A stretch of DNA of 36,849 nucleotides from an uncultured bacterium (GCA_905216095.1 CAJMSQ010000025.1:1-36849); one strand, 5' to 3'. Shown: positions 9,034 through 19,438, numbered from the stretch's first letter. Translations and numbers: made by a program. Notes: generated from the sequence alone by a model not told the origin.

Positions 9034-11841
9034 TCAAAGTTTTTCGCGCAGGTAGCGCGCCGTATGTCCCTTTCCTTGTTCCACTATCTGCTCGGGCGTT
9101 CCGGCCGCGACGAGACATCCGCCCTCGCGCCCGCCTTCCGGGCCGAGGTCTATGATGTAGTCGGCGCACTTGGCCACGTCCATGTTGTGCTCTATGATGA
9201 CGATAGTGTGTCCTCTCTCTATGAGCGCGTCGAAACTCTCCATGAGACGGCGTATGTCATGGAAATGTAGTCCCGTCGTAGGCTCGTCAAAGATGAACAG
9301 GGTGGGGGCCACGCGTTCCTGCGCCAGGTAATAGGCGAGCTTGACGCGCTGGTTCTCGCCGCCGGAAAGCGTGGAACTGCTTTGTCCCAGCTTGATATAA
9401 CCGAGGCCGACGGCTTGCAGGGGCAGGAGGCGCCGCACTATTTTCTCCTTCTTGTATTCCCGGAAAAACTCTATGGCCTGATTGACGGTCATTTCCAGGA
9501 TGTCGTAGATATTTTTTCCCTCGAAGCGCACGTCGAGTATCTCATTCTTGAAACGACGTCCGTGACAGCTTTCACACTCCAGCACAAGGTCGGCCATGAA
9601 CTGCATCTCGACCGTCACCGTGCCCTCGCCTTTGCACTCCTCGCAGCGGCCTCCGTCGGTGTTGAAGCTGAAGAAGGACGACTTGAACTCCATCTGGCGC
9701 GCCAGAGGCTGCTCGGACATGAGCTTACGTATCTCGTCGTAAGCCTTGACATAGGTGACGGGATTCGAACGCGAGGACTTGCCGATGGGGTTCTGGTCAA
9801 TAAATTCCACGCCGCTCAGGGCCTGTAGGTCGCCTCCCAGCGCAATGTGCTCGCCGGGCCGGTCACAGACTTCGTCGAAGTGGCGTTTGAGCGCGCGGTA
9901 GAGTATGTCGCGCACCAGTGTGCTCTTGCCCGAACCGCTCACGCCCGTGACAACGGTCATGGCATTGAGGGGAAAGCGCACGTCGATGCCTTTCAGGTTG
10001 TTGGCCCGGGCACCCCGCACGTCGATGCTGTTGTTCCACGCGCGGCGGGATGCCGGGACGGGAATTTCTTCCTGCCCTGCCAGGTAGGCGATGGTGTGGC
10101 TTGCGCCGGCCGCCGAGCCTGCCGCTCCGGATGCAGTGCCTTCTGCCGCTGCGCAGACGGCGGCCAGTTCCTCGCGGCTGCCTTGCCACACTACCTTTCC
10201 GCCGTTCCGTCCCGCTTCGGGGCCGATGTCGATGATGTAGTCGGCGGCCCGGATGATGTCCTCGTCGTGTTCGACGACAATAACCGTATTGCCGATGTCG
10301 CGCAGCCGCCGCAACACGCCGACAAGCCGCTCGGTGTCGCGCGAATGCAGGCCGATGCTCGGTTCGTCGAGTATGTAGAGCGAACCTACCAGCGACGAAC
10401 CGAGCGATGTGCTCAGGTTGATGCGCTGGCTTTCGCCGCCCGAGAGCGAATTGCTGAGGCGGTCGAGCGACAGATAGCCCAGTCCGACGTCGCAAAGGAA
10501 GCCCAGCCGGTTGCGGATTTCGACAAGGAGGCGCGCGGCCACTTTTTCGTCGTGCTCGGTCAGTTGTAAGGTATCGAAGAAGGTTCTCAGTTCCGACACC
10601 GGCAGGCGTACGAGGTCGGAGATGCTGCGTCCGCCCACCTTCACGTAGTCGGCGGCGGGCTTGAGCCGCGACCCGTGGCACACGGGACACTCCGTCTTGC
10701 CGCGATAACGGGCCAACATGACGCGGTACTGTATCTTGTACTGGTTTTCCTCGAGCATACGGAAGAAGGCGTCAAGGCAAACGTCCTCCGTGCCCGCGCC
10801 GTGCCAGAGTATGTCCTTTTGCCGGCGCGTCAGGTCGTAGTAAGGCGTGAAAATCGGGAACCCGAGCGCGTCGGCCCGGCGGCAGAATTCGTCCTTCCAC
10901 TGTCCCATCTTTTCCCCGCGCCAGCATACAACGGCGCCATCGTACACACTCTTTGACGTATCCGGCACGACAAGATGCTCGTCGATGCCGATGACGCGGC
11001 CGAAGCCCTCGCACCGCGGACACGCCCCCAGCGGAGAGTTGAAAGAGAACATATTGTCGTCGGGCTGTTCGAAGGTGATGCCGTCGGCTTCGAAGCGGGT
11101 AGAGAAAACGTGCAGGGTGCGGGCGGGATAGAAGCGGAGCATACACTCGCCGTCGCCCTCGTAGAACGCCGTTTCGACGGAGTCCGTCAGACGTGCCACG
11201 GCATCCGGCGCGTCGTCCACCGACATGCGGTCGATGAGAAGTCGCGCTCCGTCGGGCTGTTCGGCATCCAAAAGGTCTTCCATGCGCACGATTTCGCCGT
11301 CCACGTCGAGGCGCGAAAGGCCTTGCTGCAGGTAAATCTCGAGTTGTTGCCGGAACGTGCGCCCCTCGGTGCGGCGCAGCGGCGCGAGGACGGTGAACCG
11401 CGTGCCGGCGGAATAGGACAAGGCGCACGCGACGACGTCGTCGGCCGTATGACGTCTCACCTCCTGCCCGCTGACCGGCGAGAACGTGTGTCCCACCCGG
11501 GCGAAAAGCAGCCGCAGGTAGTCATATATCTCGGTCGATGTGCCCACGGTCGAGCGCGGGTTACGGCTGGTCACCTTCTGTTCGATGGCGATGGCGGGCG
11601 GCAGGCCCTTGATGTAGTCGCATTCCGGCTTGTGCATCCGCCCTAAGAACTGGCGCGCGTAGGCCGAAAGGCTTTCCACGTAGCGTCGTTGCCCTTCGGC
11701 GTAGAGCGTGTCGAAGGCCAGCGACGACTTGCCCGAGCCCGAAAGCCCCGTGACCACGACCAGGCGGTTACGGGGTATGTCCAAATCTATATTTTTCAGG
11801 TTATTGACGCGCGCGCCTTTGATGCGGATGCTTCCGTCCAT
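9034..11841 (-). CDS. uvrA: UvrABC excinuclease subunit A
   Basis: UvrA is the DNA-damage sensor of nucleotide excision repair, a dimeric ABC-type ATPase that loads UvrB on lesions. The 935-residue product has both ATPase halves. Walker A is GLSGSGKSS at residues 32-40 and the second is GVSGSGKST. The two signature motifs are [11 protein letters not shown] and [11 protein letters not shown], with Walker B words [11 protein letters not shown] and [11 protein letters not shown]. Zinc-finger cysteines are visible in [24 protein letters not shown] and CESCHGRR. An upstream in-frame TTG at 11877 is rejected because it falls inside the -7 promoter element; the ATG at 11841 gives [15 protein letters not shown], the usual beginning. 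The hydrolase pseudogene follows after 45 bases. Confidence 0.97.
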   Translation of the reverse strand: MDGSIRIKGARVNNLKNIDLDIPRNRLVVVTGLSGSGKSSLAFDTLYAEGQRRYVESLSAYARQFLGRMHKPECDYIKGLPPAIAIEQKVTSRNPRSTVGTSTEIYDYLRLLFARVGHTFSPVSGQEVRRHTADDVVACALSYSAGTRFTVLAPLRRTEGRTFRQQLEIYLQQGLSRLDVDGEIVRMEDLLDAEQPDGARLLIDRMSVDDAPDAVARLTDSVETAFYEGDGECMLRFYPARTLHVFSTRFEADGITFEQPDDNMFSFNSPLGACPRCEGFGRVIGIDEHLVVPDTSKSVYDGAVVCWRGEKMGQWKDEFCRRADALGFPIFTPYYDLTRRQKDILWHGAGTEDVCLDAFFRMLEENQYKIQYRVMLARYRGKTECPVCHGSRLKPAADYVKVGGRSISDLVRLPVSELRTFFDTLQLTEHDEKVAARLLVEIRNRLGFLCDVGLGYLSLDRLSNSLSGGESQRINLSTSLGSSLVGSLYILDEPSIGLHSRDTERLVGVLRRLRDIGNTVIVVEHDEDIIRAADYIIDIGPEAGRNGGKVVWQGSREELAAVCAAAEGTASGAAGSAAGASHTIAYLAGQEEIPVPASRRAWNNSIDVRGARANNLKGIDVRFPLNAMTVVTGVSGSGKSTLVRDILYRALKRHFDEVCDRPGEHIALGGDLQALSGVEFIDQNPIGKSSRSNPVTYVKAYDEIRKLMSEQPLARQMEFKSSFFSFNTDGGRCEECKGEGTVTVEMQFMADLVLECESCHGRRFKNEILDVRFEGKNIYDILEMTVNQAIEFFREYKKEKIVRRLLPLQAVGLGYIKLGQSSSTLSGGENQRVKLAYYLAQERVAPTLFIFDEPTTGLHFHDIRRLMESFDALIERGHTIVIIEHNMDVAKCADYIIDLGPEGGREGGCLVAAGTPEQIVEQGKGHTARYLREKL

Positions 11842-11874
11842 AGTCTTTACGGTTTTGTCTTTGATGTCGAGGAG

Positions 11875-11905
11875 CAAATTTACGCATTTCGTTTGGAACG
11901 CCCAA
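11875..11905 (-). promoter_or_regulatory. uvrA promoter (TTG - 20 bases - TAAATTTG)
   Basis: On the minus strand TTG (11903-11905) is separated by exactly 20 bases from TAAATTTG (11875-11882), a full match to the Bacteroidota promoter layout. It predicts a leader of roughly 27 nt before the ATG at 11841. I see no SOS-type operator that I could name. Confidence 0.7.
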
Positions 11906-12045
11906 CGCCCGGCGGAGCTTATTGCCCCGCTGCGGCGTTGCCGCCGGCCTTTCGCGCCGCCTCATGCGGGGATACGCGCTGGTTAAATAATCCTATTGCG
12001 CGGCAGGACGGTCTGTTCCGGCACAGAGATATGCTGAAAAAGTAG

Positions 12046-12053
12046 TACCTTTG
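12046..12053 (+). promoter_or_regulatory. -7 promoter element TACCTTTG for the rhomboid gene
   Basis: TACCTTTG lies 64 bases before the chosen ATG at 12118. It excludes the GC-rich stretch before it from the message and makes the in-frame TTG at 12058 an unlikely start. No TTG stands 20 bases upstream. The rest of the gap between uvrA and this gene (11906-12045) shows only GC-rich sequence without recognisable features. Confidence 0.5.
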
Positions 12054-12117
12054 TGCCTTGAACGCGCACCGTGCCGTCCGGCAGGCGCACACCGACAACA
12101 ACGAATCCCTATCGCCT

Positions 12118-13065
12118 ATGTTCAAACAAATGCCCCCCGTCACGAAAAACCTGATTGTCATCAACTGCATCGTTTATCTGGCCCAGCTCGTCGCAGAACA
12201 GCGCGGCGTGGACCTTGTCGGGCTTTTCGGACTGCATTTCGCCGCAGCATCCGACTTCGGGCTGTACCAGCTGGTCACTTACATGTTCCTGCACGGCAGT
12301 CTGACGCACCTTTTCTTCAACATGTTCTCGCTGTGGATGTTCGGCCGCCTCATAGAAAACACGATGGGGCTGCGCCGCTTCCTGGTCTACTACTTCGTGT
12401 GCGGCATCGGTGCGGGCGTGTGCCAGGAAGTGTGGCAGGCGGGCGAGTTCTACCTGCGTGGCATGAACGACCGCGCATTCATGCCCGACGGATACAGGAC
12501 AATGATTCCGATGGCCGAGTTCCTGAACAGCTGGACCACCATCGGCGCGTCGGGAGCCTGCTACGGCGTGCTGCTGGCCTTCGGCATGACGTTCCCCAAC
12601 GAGCGCATCATGCTGCTCATCCCGCCCATCCCGATGAAGGCGAAGTATTTCGTGGTAGGCTATGCCGCCATCGAGCTGTTCTCGGCCTTCACCTCGAACG
12701 GCAACATCGCCCACTTCGCCCACCTCGGCGGCATGTTGTTCGGCTTCCTGCTCATACTGTATTGGCGGAACAAGGGCCGGGGCCGACGGTTCAAGAGCTG
12801 GGAGACATGGACCCCGCGGCGCAACCGCACCGTCGGCGAGAAAATGAAGGACTGGTGGCGGAAACGGTCCTCGCGGAAGCCCGGCATGAAACTGCACAAG
12901 GGCGGAAAAAACTTCAAGGACCGCGACGCGGACTACGAATATAACGAACAGCGCAAGCAGAAGCAACAACGCGTGGACGAAATACTCGACAAAATCAGAC
13001 GGAGCGGTTACGAAAACCTGACGGACGAGGAGAAACGCACGCTTTTCGAGAACAGCCGGCACTGA
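12118..13065 (+). CDS. Rhomboid-family intramembrane serine protease with C-terminal cytoplasmic tail
   Basis: The 315-residue protein is a rhomboid protease, which cuts transmembrane proteins within the membrane. Helices span roughly residues 11-27, 50-75, 85-105, 140-158, 178-192 and 199-215. The catalytic serine is Ser145 in GASGACYG, paired with His202 in AHLGGMLFG, and the loop words MFLHGSLTHLFFNMFSLW are typical. After residue 215 comes a basic cytoplasmic tail of about 100 residues ending DEILDKIRRSGYENLTDEEK, an extension common in Bacteroidota rhomboids. The ATG at 12118 starts MFKQMPPVTKNL, just before helix 1. It is followed after 39 bases by the EEP-family gene, a pairing that suggests one operon. 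Confidence 0.94.
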   Translation: MFKQMPPVTKNLIVINCIVYLAQLVAEQRGVDLVGLFGLHFAAASDFGLYQLVTYMFLHGSLTHLFFNMFSLWMFGRLIENTMGLRRFLVYYFVCGIGAGVCQEVWQAGEFYLRGMNDRAFMPDGYRTMIPMAEFLNSWTTIGASGACYGVLLAFGMTFPNERIMLLIPPIPMKAKYFVVGYAAIELFSAFTSNGNIAHFAHLGGMLFGFLLILYWRNKGRGRRFKSWETWTPRRNRTVGEKMKDWWRKRSSRKPGMKLHKGGKNFKDRDADYEYNEQRKQKQQRVDEILDKIRRSGYENLTDEEKRTLFENSRH

Positions 13066-13104
13066 AAGCCCGGCCCCGCGCACACCGACCCCTATACCGA
13101 CAGC

Positions 13105-14172
13105 ATGAACGAGCCTTTCCATAAACGCCTCATCACGGGAGCCGCATGGTTCTCGGTGGTCATGCTGTGGCTGTGCGCGGCCAGCACCTACGTATCGCCG
13201 CGCCACTTCCGCCTGCTCGGCGTGGTGGGCATGGCCTTCCCCTTCCTGCTGGCGGGCGTGCTGCTGATGTTCATCCTCAGCCTACTCTTCGCGCCGCGCC
13301 GCTCGTGGATACCGCTGGCGGGACTGGCGGGCTGCTTCTTTTCCGTCCGGGCTTATTTCCCCCTGAACCTGCCTGGCGAACCGCCCGAGGGGGCTCTGAA
13401 GGTCTTGTCCTACAACGTGAAGAACTTCGGCGACGGAACGGAAGACACGGACGGACAAAACGTGGTGGCCGACTACGTGGAGATGGCGGCACCCGACATC
13501 TTCTGCTTTCAGGAAGGCGCGATGCTGAAAGACAAATTCGACACGACGGTGCGCCGCCCCCTGAAGAAAATCCTTCCCTACTTTGACAGCATCAATGTGA
13601 CCACCAACATCATCGGATGCCTGTCCCGCTTCCCAATTGTGGGTAAAGAGGAAATCTGCCGCCACGGGACGAACGGCGCAGTCGCCTTCAAGCTGCTGCC
13701 GGCCCCCGGCGACACGCTCATTGTGGTGAACTGCCATCTCGAATCCATGCACTTGTCGATAGAAGACCGCAAGAAATATCATCAACTGGTCAAACAGCCC
13801 GAAGAGGGCGACGTGGAAGGCAACTCGCGTCTGTTGGTGTCGAAAATATCGCGGGCATCGGTGGACCGTTCCCTGCAGGCCGACGCCGTGGCCGACTATC
13901 TGGAACGCCGGCGCGGGCAGAGCGTCATCCTGTGCGGCGACTTCAACGACACCCCCATATCCTACACGCGGCGGCGCATAGCGTCGGGACTGACGGATGC
14001 CTTCCAGGCAACAGGCAACGGACTGGGACGCTCGTTCAACCGCGACGCCATCATCGTGCGCATAGACTATCTGATGTGTTCCGACGACTGGCGGCCTTAT
14101 AAATGTACGGTAGACCGCGCGGCAAAGGCATCCGACCATTACCCCATCTACGCCTGGTTCGCACGGCGGTAG
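13105..14172 (+). CDS. Membrane-anchored endonuclease/exonuclease/phosphatase (EEP) family protein
   Basis: The 355-residue protein starts with three membrane helices (about residues 10-28, 36-60 and 68-84). An EEP fold follows, the metal-dependent phosphoesterase family that includes exonuclease III, DNase I and sphingomyelinases. Active-site blocks are LSYNVKNFG (Asn104), IFCFQEG (metal-binding Glu), NCHLES, LCGDFNDTP and the terminal catalytic DHYPI. The catalytic part should sit on the outer face of the inner membrane, so a phospholipid or nucleotide phosphodiester is as likely as DNA; the substrate is not readable. It follows the rhomboid gene by 39 bases. The gene ends 75 bases before R1 copy C. 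Confidence 0.88.
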   Translation: MNEPFHKRLITGAAWFSVVMLWLCAASTYVSPRHFRLLGVVGMAFPFLLAGVLLMFILSLLFAPRRSWIPLAGLAGCFFSVRAYFPLNLPGEPPEGALKVLSYNVKNFGDGTEDTDGQNVVADYVEMAAPDIFCFQEGAMLKDKFDTTVRRPLKKILPYFDSINVTTNIIGCLSRFPIVGKEEICRHGTNGAVAFKLLPAPGDTLIVVNCHLESMHLSIEDRKKYHQLVKQPEEGDVEGNSRLLVSKISRASVDRSLQADAVADYLERRRGQSVILCGDFNDTPISYTRRRIASGLTDAFQATGNGLGRSFNRDAIIVRIDYLMCSDDWRPYKCTVDRAAKASDHYPIYAWFARR

Positions 14173-14247
14173 GGAAAGCGGGGACAAACCGACGTACACG
14201 GGGACACACAAGGGACACTGCCCGGAAAACACGGCGGAAGCACCGGC

Positions 14248-14526
14248 CGACATTAACATTTTTAACTTTTCCGCACCATCCGGAGCGGCCGATATGTCAT
14301 GTAGGAGACACTACATGCAGGGTCGGGAAAAACTACAAGCCATGTAATTCCGACTACATGGCTTGTAGTTTTTACTATAATAGGGGCAGTTTCGGCCCGG
14401 AACGGGCCTGCGGGCACGAAAAAGGGGCGGTCTGACGCCGCCCCCGTGCTTTCGCACTGCAAAGATAATACATTTTTCGCCCGAAAGCAAGAAGTGTTAA
14501 AACAGCCGCCGGCAAATGTTAAAACC
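14248..14526 (-). repeat. R1 dispersed element, copy C
   Basis: It lies in the convergent gap between the EEP gene and nadB, promoter on the minus strand. It has TTAACATTTTTAAC at 14253-14266, a second palindromic zone near 14297-14320, and the 17-bp perfect inverted repeat with arms 14330-14346 and 14355-14371. The hairpin with T-tract is at 14419-14444, TATCTTTG (minus) at 14460-14467, and TTG (minus) at 14488-14490, spacing again 20. The promoter-side end has two TTAACA-type words (about 14496-14502 and 14516-14524), as in copy B. This is the most regular copy. Confidence 0.88.
14419..14454 (-). ncRNA. Candidate ~36-nt hairpin RNA of R1 copy C
   Basis: On the minus strand it would begin near GTGC-GAAA-GCAC, a perfect 4-bp stem closed by a GNRA tetraloop, followed by GGGGCGG/CCGCCCC and five Ts. 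Of all copies this has the best-formed first stem. Transcription is inferred from the promoter words only. Confidence 0.42.
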
Positions 14527-14543
14527 GTCCGGCGCACATTTTT

Positions 14544-16133
14544 TTATTCCTGGTCGTAGGCATGGCGGGGATAGTCTATCGTGTAATGGAGCCCGCGGCT
14601 CTCCTTGCGCTCTATGGCCTGCCGCGTGATGAGATAGCCCACGTTGATCATGTTGCGCAGCTCGCAGATTTCGGGCGTAGGTTTCACGCGCTTGAACAGC
14701 TCTTCGGTCTCCTCGTAGAGCAGGTCGAGGCGCGTCCACGCCCGCTTCAGGCGCAGGTCGCTGCGCACGATGCCGACGTAGCTCGACATGATTTGTCCCA
14801 CCTCGCGCACATCCTGTCGGATAAGCACCTTCTCCTCGTTCGAGAGCGTACCCTCGTCGTTCCATTCGGGCACGCGGTCGTTGAAACCGTACTCGTCCAC
14901 GTGCGCCAGACTGTGACGGACGGCAGCGTCCGCATAGACCACGGCCTCGATGAGCGAGTTGCTGGCCAGCCGGTTGCCGCCGTGCAGCCCTGTGCGGGAA
15001 CATTCGCCCACGGCATACAGGCGGCGGATGCTCGACTCCGCGTCGAGATTCACTTTGATGCCGCCGCACAGGTAGTGCGCGCAGGGAGCGACGGGTATGT
15101 ACTCGCGCGTGATGTCGATGCCTATCGAAAGGCATTTGGCATATATGTTGGGAAAATGCCGGCGCGTCTCTTCGGGGTCTTTGTGCGTGACGTCGAGGCA
15201 TACATGGTCGATGCCGTGTATCTTCATCTCCTTGTCGATGGCTCGGGCCACGATGTCGCGCGGCGCAAGCGAGAGACGGCGGTCATACTTCTGCATGAAC
15301 TCGGCTCCGCCCGGCAGGCGCAGGATGCCGCCATAGCCTCGCATGGCCTCGGTAATGAGGTAGGCGGGATGAGTCTCGCCGTGGTGGAACAGGGCCGTGG
15401 GGTGGAACTGCACGAACTCCATGTCGCAGACCGTAGCCTTGGCGCGGTAGGCCATGGCTATGCCGTCGCCCGTCGCGATGTCGGGATTGGTGGTCGTGGC
15501 ATAGACGGCGCCGCAGCCACCCGTGGCCAGGACGGTCACACGCGACAGGAAGGTGTCCACCTTGTGCGTGTCGGGGTCGAGGATGTATGCGCCGTAGCAT
15601 TCGATGTCGGGCGTGCGGCGCGTCACCTCCACACCCAGATGGTGCTGTGTGATGATTTCGACGGCAAAATGATTCTCCAGGACAGTGATGTTCGGGCACT
15701 CGCGCACGGCTTCGATGAGTCCGCGCTGTATTTCGAAGCCCGTATCGTCGGCGTGGTGCAGGATGCGGAACTCGGAATGCCCGCCCTCGCGGTGCAGGTC
15801 GAACTCTCCGTCGGCTTTCCGGTCGAACTGTACGCCCCACTCCACGAGACGGCGTATTCCCTCGGGGGCACCTTTCACTACCTGCTCGACGGCGCGCGGG
15901 TCGCTGATGTAATCGCCCGCCACCATGGTGTCGCGGATGTGTTTGTCGAAGTCGTCCACCCCGAAGTCCGTCACCGAAGCCACGCCCCCCTGGGCTTTGG
16001 CCGTGTTGGCCTCGTCAATGGTGGTCTTGCATACCAACGCCACTTTCCCTTTGCCCGAGGCGGCGGCCTGAAGGGCATAGCTCATGCCGGCCACGCCCGA
16101 ACCAATTACCAAAAAGTCGAATTTACGTATCAT
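14544..16133 (-). CDS. nadB: L-aspartate oxidase
   Basis: NadB is a cytoplasmic flavoprotein that oxidises L-aspartate to iminoaspartate, the first step of de novo NAD synthesis. The 529-residue product begins with the FAD-binding loop GSGVAGMSYA (residues 11-20). It then shows ANTAKAQGGVAS, the substrate-loop block HPTALFHHGETHPAYLITEAMRG, the active-site region around AHYLCGGIKVNLD, and the flavin-binding GECSRTGLHGGNRLASNSL. The C-terminal helical domain is full length. nadA and nadC, its usual partners, are not in the window. It is divergent from the M16 peptidase gene. Confidence 0.96.
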   Translation of the reverse strand: MIRKFDFLVIGSGVAGMSYALQAAASGKGKVALVCKTTIDEANTAKAQGGVASVTDFGVDDFDKHIRDTMVAGDYISDPRAVEQVVKGAPEGIRRLVEWGVQFDRKADGEFDLHREGGHSEFRILHHADDTGFEIQRGLIEAVRECPNITVLENHFAVEIITQHHLGVEVTRRTPDIECYGAYILDPDTHKVDTFLSRVTVLATGGCGAVYATTTNPDIATGDGIAMAYRAKATVCDMEFVQFHPTALFHHGETHPAYLITEAMRGYGGILRLPGGAEFMQKYDRRLSLAPRDIVARAIDKEMKIHGIDHVCLDVTHKDPEETRRHFPNIYAKCLSIGIDITREYIPVAPCAHYLCGGIKVNLDAESSIRRLYAVGECSRTGLHGGNRLASNSLIEAVVYADAAVRHSLAHVDEYGFNDRVPEWNDEGTLSNEEKVLIRQDVREVGQIMSSYVGIVRSDLRLKRAWTRLDLLYEETEELFKRVKPTPEICELRNMINVGYLITRQAIERKESRGLHYTIDYPRHAYDQE

Positions 16134-16149
16134 TTTCTCGGATTTGCTG

Positions 16150-16157
16150 CAAAGCTA
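16150..16157 (-). promoter_or_regulatory. -7 promoter element TAGCTTTG for nadB
   Basis: On the minus strand TAGCTTTG ends 16 bases before the nadB ATG, giving a very short leader. It lies 45 bases from the opposing element of the M16 gene, so the two promoters share one divergent control region. No clear -33 TTG is present. Confidence 0.5.
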
Positions 16158-16201
16158 CAAATGTTTTTTGGAAATTTGCTGCCTATTCGGGTAGAAAAGG
16201 T

Positions 16202-16209
16202 TACTTTTG
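16202..16209 (+). promoter_or_regulatory. -7 promoter element TACTTTTG for the M16 peptidase gene
   Basis: TACTTTTG fits TAnnTTTG; a TTTG lies upstream at a longer than usual distance (23 bases). It predicts a leader of about 170 nt before the ATG at 16387, in which I see no recognisable riboswitch. Confidence 0.45.
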
Positions 16210-16386
16210 CACAGATTAAAAAGCCTTTTCGACATCACTATACCATTATATATACAGACACTCCCCATGAGGCTTCTCCGTTTCGGGCCGGTTACGGCCG
16301 GGAAAAGGCAGGAGACAACGGCCGGAAGCAGTACCGGAAGTCCGGGAACAAGGATAAGAACCAATATCATTATAACACTATTTTTT

Positions 16387-19215
16387 ATGAAAAAGCTGAA
16401 TTTGCTTATGCTGCTGCTCGTGGCTGCCGTATGCCTGCCCGCCTTCAGGGCGACTGCGCAACAGATGCCCGAGCTGCCGATGGACCAGGCGGTCCGCTAT
16501 GGCAAGTTGCCCAACGGGCTGACTTATTACATCCGACATAACAAGTTGCCGGAAAACCGGGCCAACTTCTACATCGCACAACGGGTGGGCTCAGTACAGG
16601 AAGACGACAACCAGCGCGGACTGGCACACTTCCTCGAGCACATGTGCTTCAACGGAACCAACAACTTCCCCGGTAACAGCCTCATCAAGTATTGCGAGAG
16701 CATCGGCGTGAAGTTCGGACAGAACCTGAATGCTTACACTTCGACCGACGAGACGGTCTACAACATCGACAACGTACCCGTGAACGACTCGAACGTGGAC
16801 TCCTGTCTCCTTATCCTGCACGACTGGGCCGACGGTCTTATCCTCGACCCGGCCGAGATAGACAAGGAACGCGGCGTCATACACGAAGAATGGCGTATGC
16901 GCAGTAGTGCGAGCCAGCGCATCTTCGAACGGAATCTCCCGGCCCTATATCCCGGTTCGAAATACGGACACCGTATGCCCATCGGCCTTATGGAAATCAT
17001 CGACAACTTCAAGCCCGATTTCCTCCGCGCCTATTATGAGAAATGGTATCGCCCCGACCTGCAGGGCGTAATCGTCGTGGGAGACATCGATGTCGATAAG
17101 GTGGAAGCACGCATCAAGGAGATATTCTCGCCCATCCGTATGCCCGAGAATCCTGCCGCCTACGAAACCTATCCTGTGCCCACGAACGCCGAGCCTATCT
17201 ACGTTATCGACAAGGATAAGGAGCAGAGACAGGGCGTTATCCTGATTGATTTCAAACACGACCCCCTGCCTGCGGAATACAAGAATACGCCTGTGTACAT
17301 GAGCATGAAGTATGTCGTCGGCCTGACCACGGCCTGCCTGAACGCACGTCTGAACGAGTTGAGCCAGAAACCCGACTGCCCCTTCATAGGTGCCGGATGC
17401 TCCGACGGAAACTATATCATGAGCAAGACGATGGACGCATTCGAGATTTACATCCTGCCTAAGACGGGACAGGACGCCGCAGCCGTGCAGGCCGTCATGC
17501 AGGAGGTGGAGCGCGCAGCCCGCTTCGGCTTCACCGGAAGCGAGGTCTTCCGCGCCAAAGAAGAGTTCATCAACGGACTGGAAAAGATTTACGACAACCG
17601 TGACAAGCAGGAACACGACTTCTATGTGCAGCAATACGTGCGTCACTTCCTCGAAGGAGACCCCATCCCCGACCTCGAGACCGAGTTCAATATATATAAG
17701 ATGATGGCCGCGCAGGTTCCTGCCGAGGCTGCCTCGCAAATGTTCAAGGAGATGACGGCTTCGACCGACTCCAACTTTGTTTTACTCGCCATGTACCCTG
17801 AAAAGGACGACGTGAAGATACCTACCGTCGACGAGATGAAGCAAGCCGTGGCCGCAGCCAAGGCCGCGCAGCTCGAAGCCTATGTCGATAACGTGAAGAA
17901 CGAGCCCCTCATCGCCAGCCTGCCCAAGAAGGGCAAAGTGGCCAAAGAGGAAGCCGCTCCTTTCGGCTATACGTGCTGGACGCTCTCTAACGGTGCGAAA
18001 GTCTACTTCCGTCAGACCGACTTCAACAACAGTGAAGTGCGCTTCGCAGCCCGTTCCCTGGGCGGCAAGAGCAAAGTTGCGGACAAGGACCTCGTGAACC
18101 TCGAACTGCTGGAAGACGTCATGTCGTCCACGGGTCTGGGCAACTTCACCGCAGTTGAGTTGGAGAAGAAACTGGCCGGCAAGCAGGCTTCCGTAAAAGC
18201 CTCGTTGGGACAAGTAACCGAAGGCCTCAGCGGACAGTCCACGCCGAAAGACCTGCGCACGCTCTTCGAACTGATTCACCTCCGCCTGTCCGCGCCCGCC
18301 AACGACGTGGACGGCTACAACAACTGCATGGCTTTCCTCAAGTCGCAGCTGGAAAATGTGGAGAAAGTGCCCGAAGCCGCCTTCAGCGACTCCATCAAGG
18401 CGACGCTCTACGGCCACAACCCGCGTGTGAAACGCATCAAGCTGGCCGACCTTGCACAGGCCGACTATCCTACGATACAGAAAATCTACAGCGAACGCTT
18501 TGGTACGGCCGGCGATTTCGACTTCTTCTTCACCGGAGCATTCGACAAGGACAGCCTGCGTGCCTTCACCGAGCAATACATCGCCTCGTTGCCGGCCGCC
18601 AAGAAGCGCGAAAACTTCATCGACCTTAAGATTCGTCCCGTCAAGGGCGTGGTAGACAACCGCTTCGTGCGCACAATGGAAACGCCGAAAGGCAACATCC
18701 TGCAGGCTTGGACGGGCGAACTGCCTTATACCATGAAGAATGCCGCCGTCGTAGACGCACTCGGACAGATTCTCACGCAGCGTTATCTCAAGAGCATCCG
18801 TGAAGAAGGTTCGATGGCCTATTCCGTGGGTGCAATGGGCCGCGCGGACTACGGCGTGACCGAGGACTACGTCATCCAGGTGTACTGCCCCGTGAAGCCG
18901 GCCAAGGCAGACAGCGCCCTCGTGCTCATGGAACAGGGCATACTGGACATAGCCCGCGACGGCGTGACTGCCGAGGAACTCGACAAGGTCAAGCAGTTCG
19001 AACTGAAAACCTATGCCGACAACCAGCGCCAGAACGCTTACTGGGAAGACCTCATCATTGCAAAGAGCGTCTGGAACAAGGACCAGCAGACGGGATACGA
19101 GGATACCATCAAGAACCTCACTTCCGATGACATCAAGGCCTTCGTGAACAACGTACTGCTCAAGCAAAAGAACCGCGTGACCGTGACCATGTTGCCCGCG
19201 GACCTCAAGGAATAA
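16387..19215 (+). CDS. Exported M16-family zinc metallopeptidase (two-domain, pitrilysin/PqqL-like)
   Basis: The 942-residue protein starts with a signal peptide (MKKLNLLMLLLVAAVCLP, cleavage near ATAQQ), so it acts in the periplasm. It carries the inverted zinc motif HFLEH (His81, Glu84, His85) and the third ligand Glu in ERGVIHEEWRM. The second half (from about residue 520, FGYTCWTLSNGAKVYFRQ) is the inactive homologous domain that closes the chamber, making it a PqqL/pitrilysin-type peptidase for short or unfolded peptides. The earlier in-frame start at 16207 is rejected because it overlaps the promoter and lacks a signal sequence at its beginning. A good terminator follows. Confidence 0.94.
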   Translation: MKKLNLLMLLLVAAVCLPAFRATAQQMPELPMDQAVRYGKLPNGLTYYIRHNKLPENRANFYIAQRVGSVQEDDNQRGLAHFLEHMCFNGTNNFPGNSLIKYCESIGVKFGQNLNAYTSTDETVYNIDNVPVNDSNVDSCLLILHDWADGLILDPAEIDKERGVIHEEWRMRSSASQRIFERNLPALYPGSKYGHRMPIGLMEIIDNFKPDFLRAYYEKWYRPDLQGVIVVGDIDVDKVEARIKEIFSPIRMPENPAAYETYPVPTNAEPIYVIDKDKEQRQGVILIDFKHDPLPAEYKNTPVYMSMKYVVGLTTACLNARLNELSQKPDCPFIGAGCSDGNYIMSKTMDAFEIYILPKTGQDAAAVQAVMQEVERAARFGFTGSEVFRAKEEFINGLEKIYDNRDKQEHDFYVQQYVRHFLEGDPIPDLETEFNIYKMMAAQVPAEAASQMFKEMTASTDSNFVLLAMYPEKDDVKIPTVDEMKQAVAAAKAAQLEAYVDNVKNEPLIASLPKKGKVAKEEAAPFGYTCWTLSNGAKVYFRQTDFNNSEVRFAARSLGGKSKVADKDLVNLELLEDVMSSTGLGNFTAVELEKKLAGKQASVKASLGQVTEGLSGQSTPKDLRTLFELIHLRLSAPANDVDGYNNCMAFLKSQLENVEKVPEAAFSDSIKATLYGHNPRVKRIKLADLAQADYPTIQKIYSERFGTAGDFDFFFTGAFDKDSLRAFTEQYIASLPAAKKRENFIDLKIRPVKGVVDNRFVRTMETPKGNILQAWTGELPYTMKNAAVVDALGQILTQRYLKSIREEGSMAYSVGAMGRADYGVTEDYVIQVYCPVKPAKADSALVLMEQGILDIARDGVTAEELDKVKQFELKTYADNQRQNAYWEDLIIAKSVWNKDQQTGYEDTIKNLTSDDIKAFVNNVLLKQKNRVTVTMLPADLKE

Positions 19216-19265
19216 CCGCCGACGGCGGGTAAAAGACACATTCCCGCCCGCCACGGACACCTACA

Positions 19266-19306
19266 ACGGACAAGCCCTCTCCAACCGGGGGCTTGTCCGT
19301 TTTCTT
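19266..19306 (+). terminator. Rho-independent terminator after the M16 peptidase gene
   Basis: A 12-bp perfect stem (ACGGACAAGCCC with GGGCTTGTCCGT) is followed by TTTCTT, 50 bases after the stop. The remaining gap to dsbD has only a weak -7-like TAACTTCG at 19406-19413. Confidence 0.8.
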
Positions 19307-19438
19307 ATGTCTTCTGCCGCCGCGCAACCCCGTTGCAGGCCTGCTTCGCGGGCATCCGGTGCAAAAAAGAGCGGGGCAGGATAAGGCCATATATGGGGAA
19401 ATGACTAACTTCGCGGCACAAACGTACAAGAACATTCC

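Noticed and set aside
11842..11877. Upstream TTG start for uvrA
   Set aside because: The codon lies inside the -7 promoter element TAAATTTG at 11875-11882, so it would not be in the message.
16207..16386. 60-residue N-terminal extension of the M16 peptidase
   Set aside because: It begins within the predicted promoter, and a good signal peptide starts at the ATG at 16387.
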